From Clostridiales bacterium (GTDB lineage: Bacteria; Bacillota; Clostridia; Oscillospirales; Acutalibacteraceae), in assembly GCA_020859725.1 (NCBI GenBank), contig JAJBVR010000088.1:1-7076 (forward strand): DNA of 7,076 nt, given 5' to 3'. The translations under genes and the position numbers were made by a program. The first letter of the stretch is position 1. Each line of letters begins with the position of its first letter. The notes beneath the pieces were generated by a model. The model had not been told where the DNA came from, did not search any database, and saw only the letters and a program-made list of their open reading frames with translations. This document shows positions 6,398 to 7,076 of the stretch, one piece after another.

Positions 6398-7030
6398 TTT
6401 GATTTTTGATATTAAAAACCGATTGCATTTCAGGCATTTGTTTTATATATAATTGCGGGAGTGGTATTTGTTGCGGATAAAAGGGGTGTTTTCCCTTGAA
6501 AAAGCGCAAAAAAGTTATTGATTTATTATTTAACTTAATTTTCCTGTTGCTATGAATATGGCGCTCACCGGAGAACGCCTGAAAGGGCTGGAAGTTTAGT
6601 TTTATGTGCCGCCGATGCGCACTTTTTCAGCGCGCTTATCGCAAGCTTAACTTTCAGAAAAAGGCACGGCTTTTTAAAAAAGGAATTTACTTATTTATTA
6701 TGCATTCGTTCTTTCAAACGCCGCTTTTCTTGCTCTTACTCTTGCAAAAAGCATTATAGGTGAAGAGGGCGTTTTTTATGCAGTGTTAATGTTGGCGTAT
6801 TCAATATATTCGCGTTTACTTACGGAATTTTTGAAATCAAAGGCCGCAAAGCTGAAATCAATTTGAAAAAATTTTAAATCACGGTTCAACAACCGTTTTA
6901 ATAGATTTTTTATTGCCCTTTTTCAGCCGACATACTGTTTTTTTATAAATTATCCTATGCAGCTTGCAGGCGGTTTAGATTCTCCCCTCTTGCAAATGAT
7001 TGTGTTCGGCACATTCTTTGCTCGCTTGAA
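6395..7030 (+). pseudogene. AEC-family (auxin efflux carrier) permease, heavily frameshifted and truncated by an insertion element
   Basis: No long open frame exists, but hydrophobic pieces in successive frames align in order with the AEC transporter family, which exports or imports organic anions such as malate and malonate. They are: KPIAFQAFVLYIIAGVVFV and ADKRGVF (about 6416-6490), KVIDLLFNLI, AMNMALTGERLKGLE, ADAHFFSALIASLTF, VLSNAAFLALTLAKSIIGEE followed by GVFYAVLM (the conserved 'SNxxFxxxPLxxxxxGEEGxFY' region), VFNIFAFTYGIFEIKGRKA, NHGSTTVLI and QLAGGLDSPLLQMIVFGTFF (the conserved 'L--L--P--M-V-G' region). About seven T-runs one base short and two A-runs one base long account for all the shifts. 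Similarity stops at about 7030, where IS30-like sequence begins, leaving roughly 210 of the expected 300 or so residues. The substrate is unknown; a carboxylate would fit the neighbouring citrate synthase. Confidence 0.78.
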
Positions 7031-7076
7031 TTGTCAAGTCAAGTGCAACAGAGTATCGAAGAAGACTTCAAAGGGG
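7031..7076 (-). mobile_element. Right-hand end of an IS30-family insertion sequence, partial
   Basis: The plus-strand sequence from 7031 (TTGTCAAGTCAAGTGCAACA) contains the transposase stop codon and probably the terminal inverted repeat, since in IS30 elements the gene ends close to the element tip. AEC similarity ends at the same point, so the boundary is near 7026-7034. The exact tip and target duplication cannot be set with only one end visible. Confidence 0.62.
7034..7076 (-). CDS. C-terminus of an IS30-family transposase, partial
   Basis: The minus strand reads PFEVFFDTLLHLT then TGA (7036-7034). This matches the ending I know for IS30-family DDE transposases ('TPxEVFF...LHLT-stop'), which cut and join element ends through a C-terminal integrase-type core. 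Only 13 residues are in the window, so the catalytic DDE residues cannot be seen. The gene points away from the right edge into the AEC pseudogene. Confidence 0.65.
   Translation of the reverse strand, partial: PFEVFFDTLLHLT

Noticed and set aside
1861..6923. Transcriptional slippage or RNA editing that would restore the shifted frames
   Set aside because: Rescue by slippage is known for longer A/T tracts (about 8 or more). Most runs here are 2-6 nt and several would have to be corrected in the same transcript. Error or decay is simpler.
1..7076. CRISPR array, tRNA or rRNA genes, phage modules or toxin-antitoxin pair
   Set aside because: I see no regularly spaced direct repeats, no cloverleaf-like segments, no rRNA-like stretches and no recognisable phage or toxin motifs.

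Overview
The bulk of this window looks like AT-rich DNA from an anaerobic, spore-forming member of the Clostridia. It carries a GerA-type spore-germination receptor operon, strong Gram-positive ribosome-binding sites (AAAGGAG, AAGGTGA), a consensus vegetative promoter (TTGACT-18-TATAAT) and a clostridial-style citrate synthase. The left edge is different. A partial minus-strand gene there reads as the N-terminus of a membrane-anchored nucleotide-sugar dehydratase/epimerase of the kind common in Bacteroidales capsule loci, and it has no Shine-Dalgarno sequence. Either DNA has been transferred or the contig is chimeric. I judge families from memory of their motifs; nothing was searched.

Layout. 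1-196 (minus): 5' end of the capsule-type gene. 197-376: non-coding DNA with two small stem-loops and a weak Bacteroidales-like promoter candidate. 377-2863 (plus): gerAA, interrupted by one in-frame TGA, then gerAB, with three frameshifts and one TAG. 2841-3980 (plus): an intact gerAC lipoprotein gene. 3986-4111 (minus): a 41-residue secreted or membrane-anchored peptide, convergent with gerAC. 4124-4193: promoter and RBS of citrate synthase. 4194-5561 (plus): intact gltA-type citrate synthase with its catalytic residues. 5573-6395 (plus): a polytopic membrane protein of unknown function, broken by two frameshifts. 6395-7030 (plus): an auxin-efflux-carrier (AEC) family permease, broken by about nine single-base shifts and cut off by an insertion element. 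7031-7076 (minus): the 3' end of an IS30-family transposase gene.

How the genes relate. gerAA-gerAB-gerAC would encode the three subunits of one nutrient germinant receptor in the spore inner membrane. As sequenced, only the lipoprotein subunit is intact. gltA, the unknown membrane protein and the AEC permease are tightly packed (11-nt gap, then a 1-nt TAATG overlap). They look like one operon, possibly linking citrate formation with organic-acid transport.

The most striking property of the window is the pattern of breaks. Almost every one can be repaired by adding one T to a T-run or removing one A from an A-run. Breaks are absent from the two central genes (gerAC and gltA) and become denser towards both ends. 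This could be genuine gene decay around conserved genes or sequencing/assembly error near contig ends, and it should be settled before calling the germination receptor dead.
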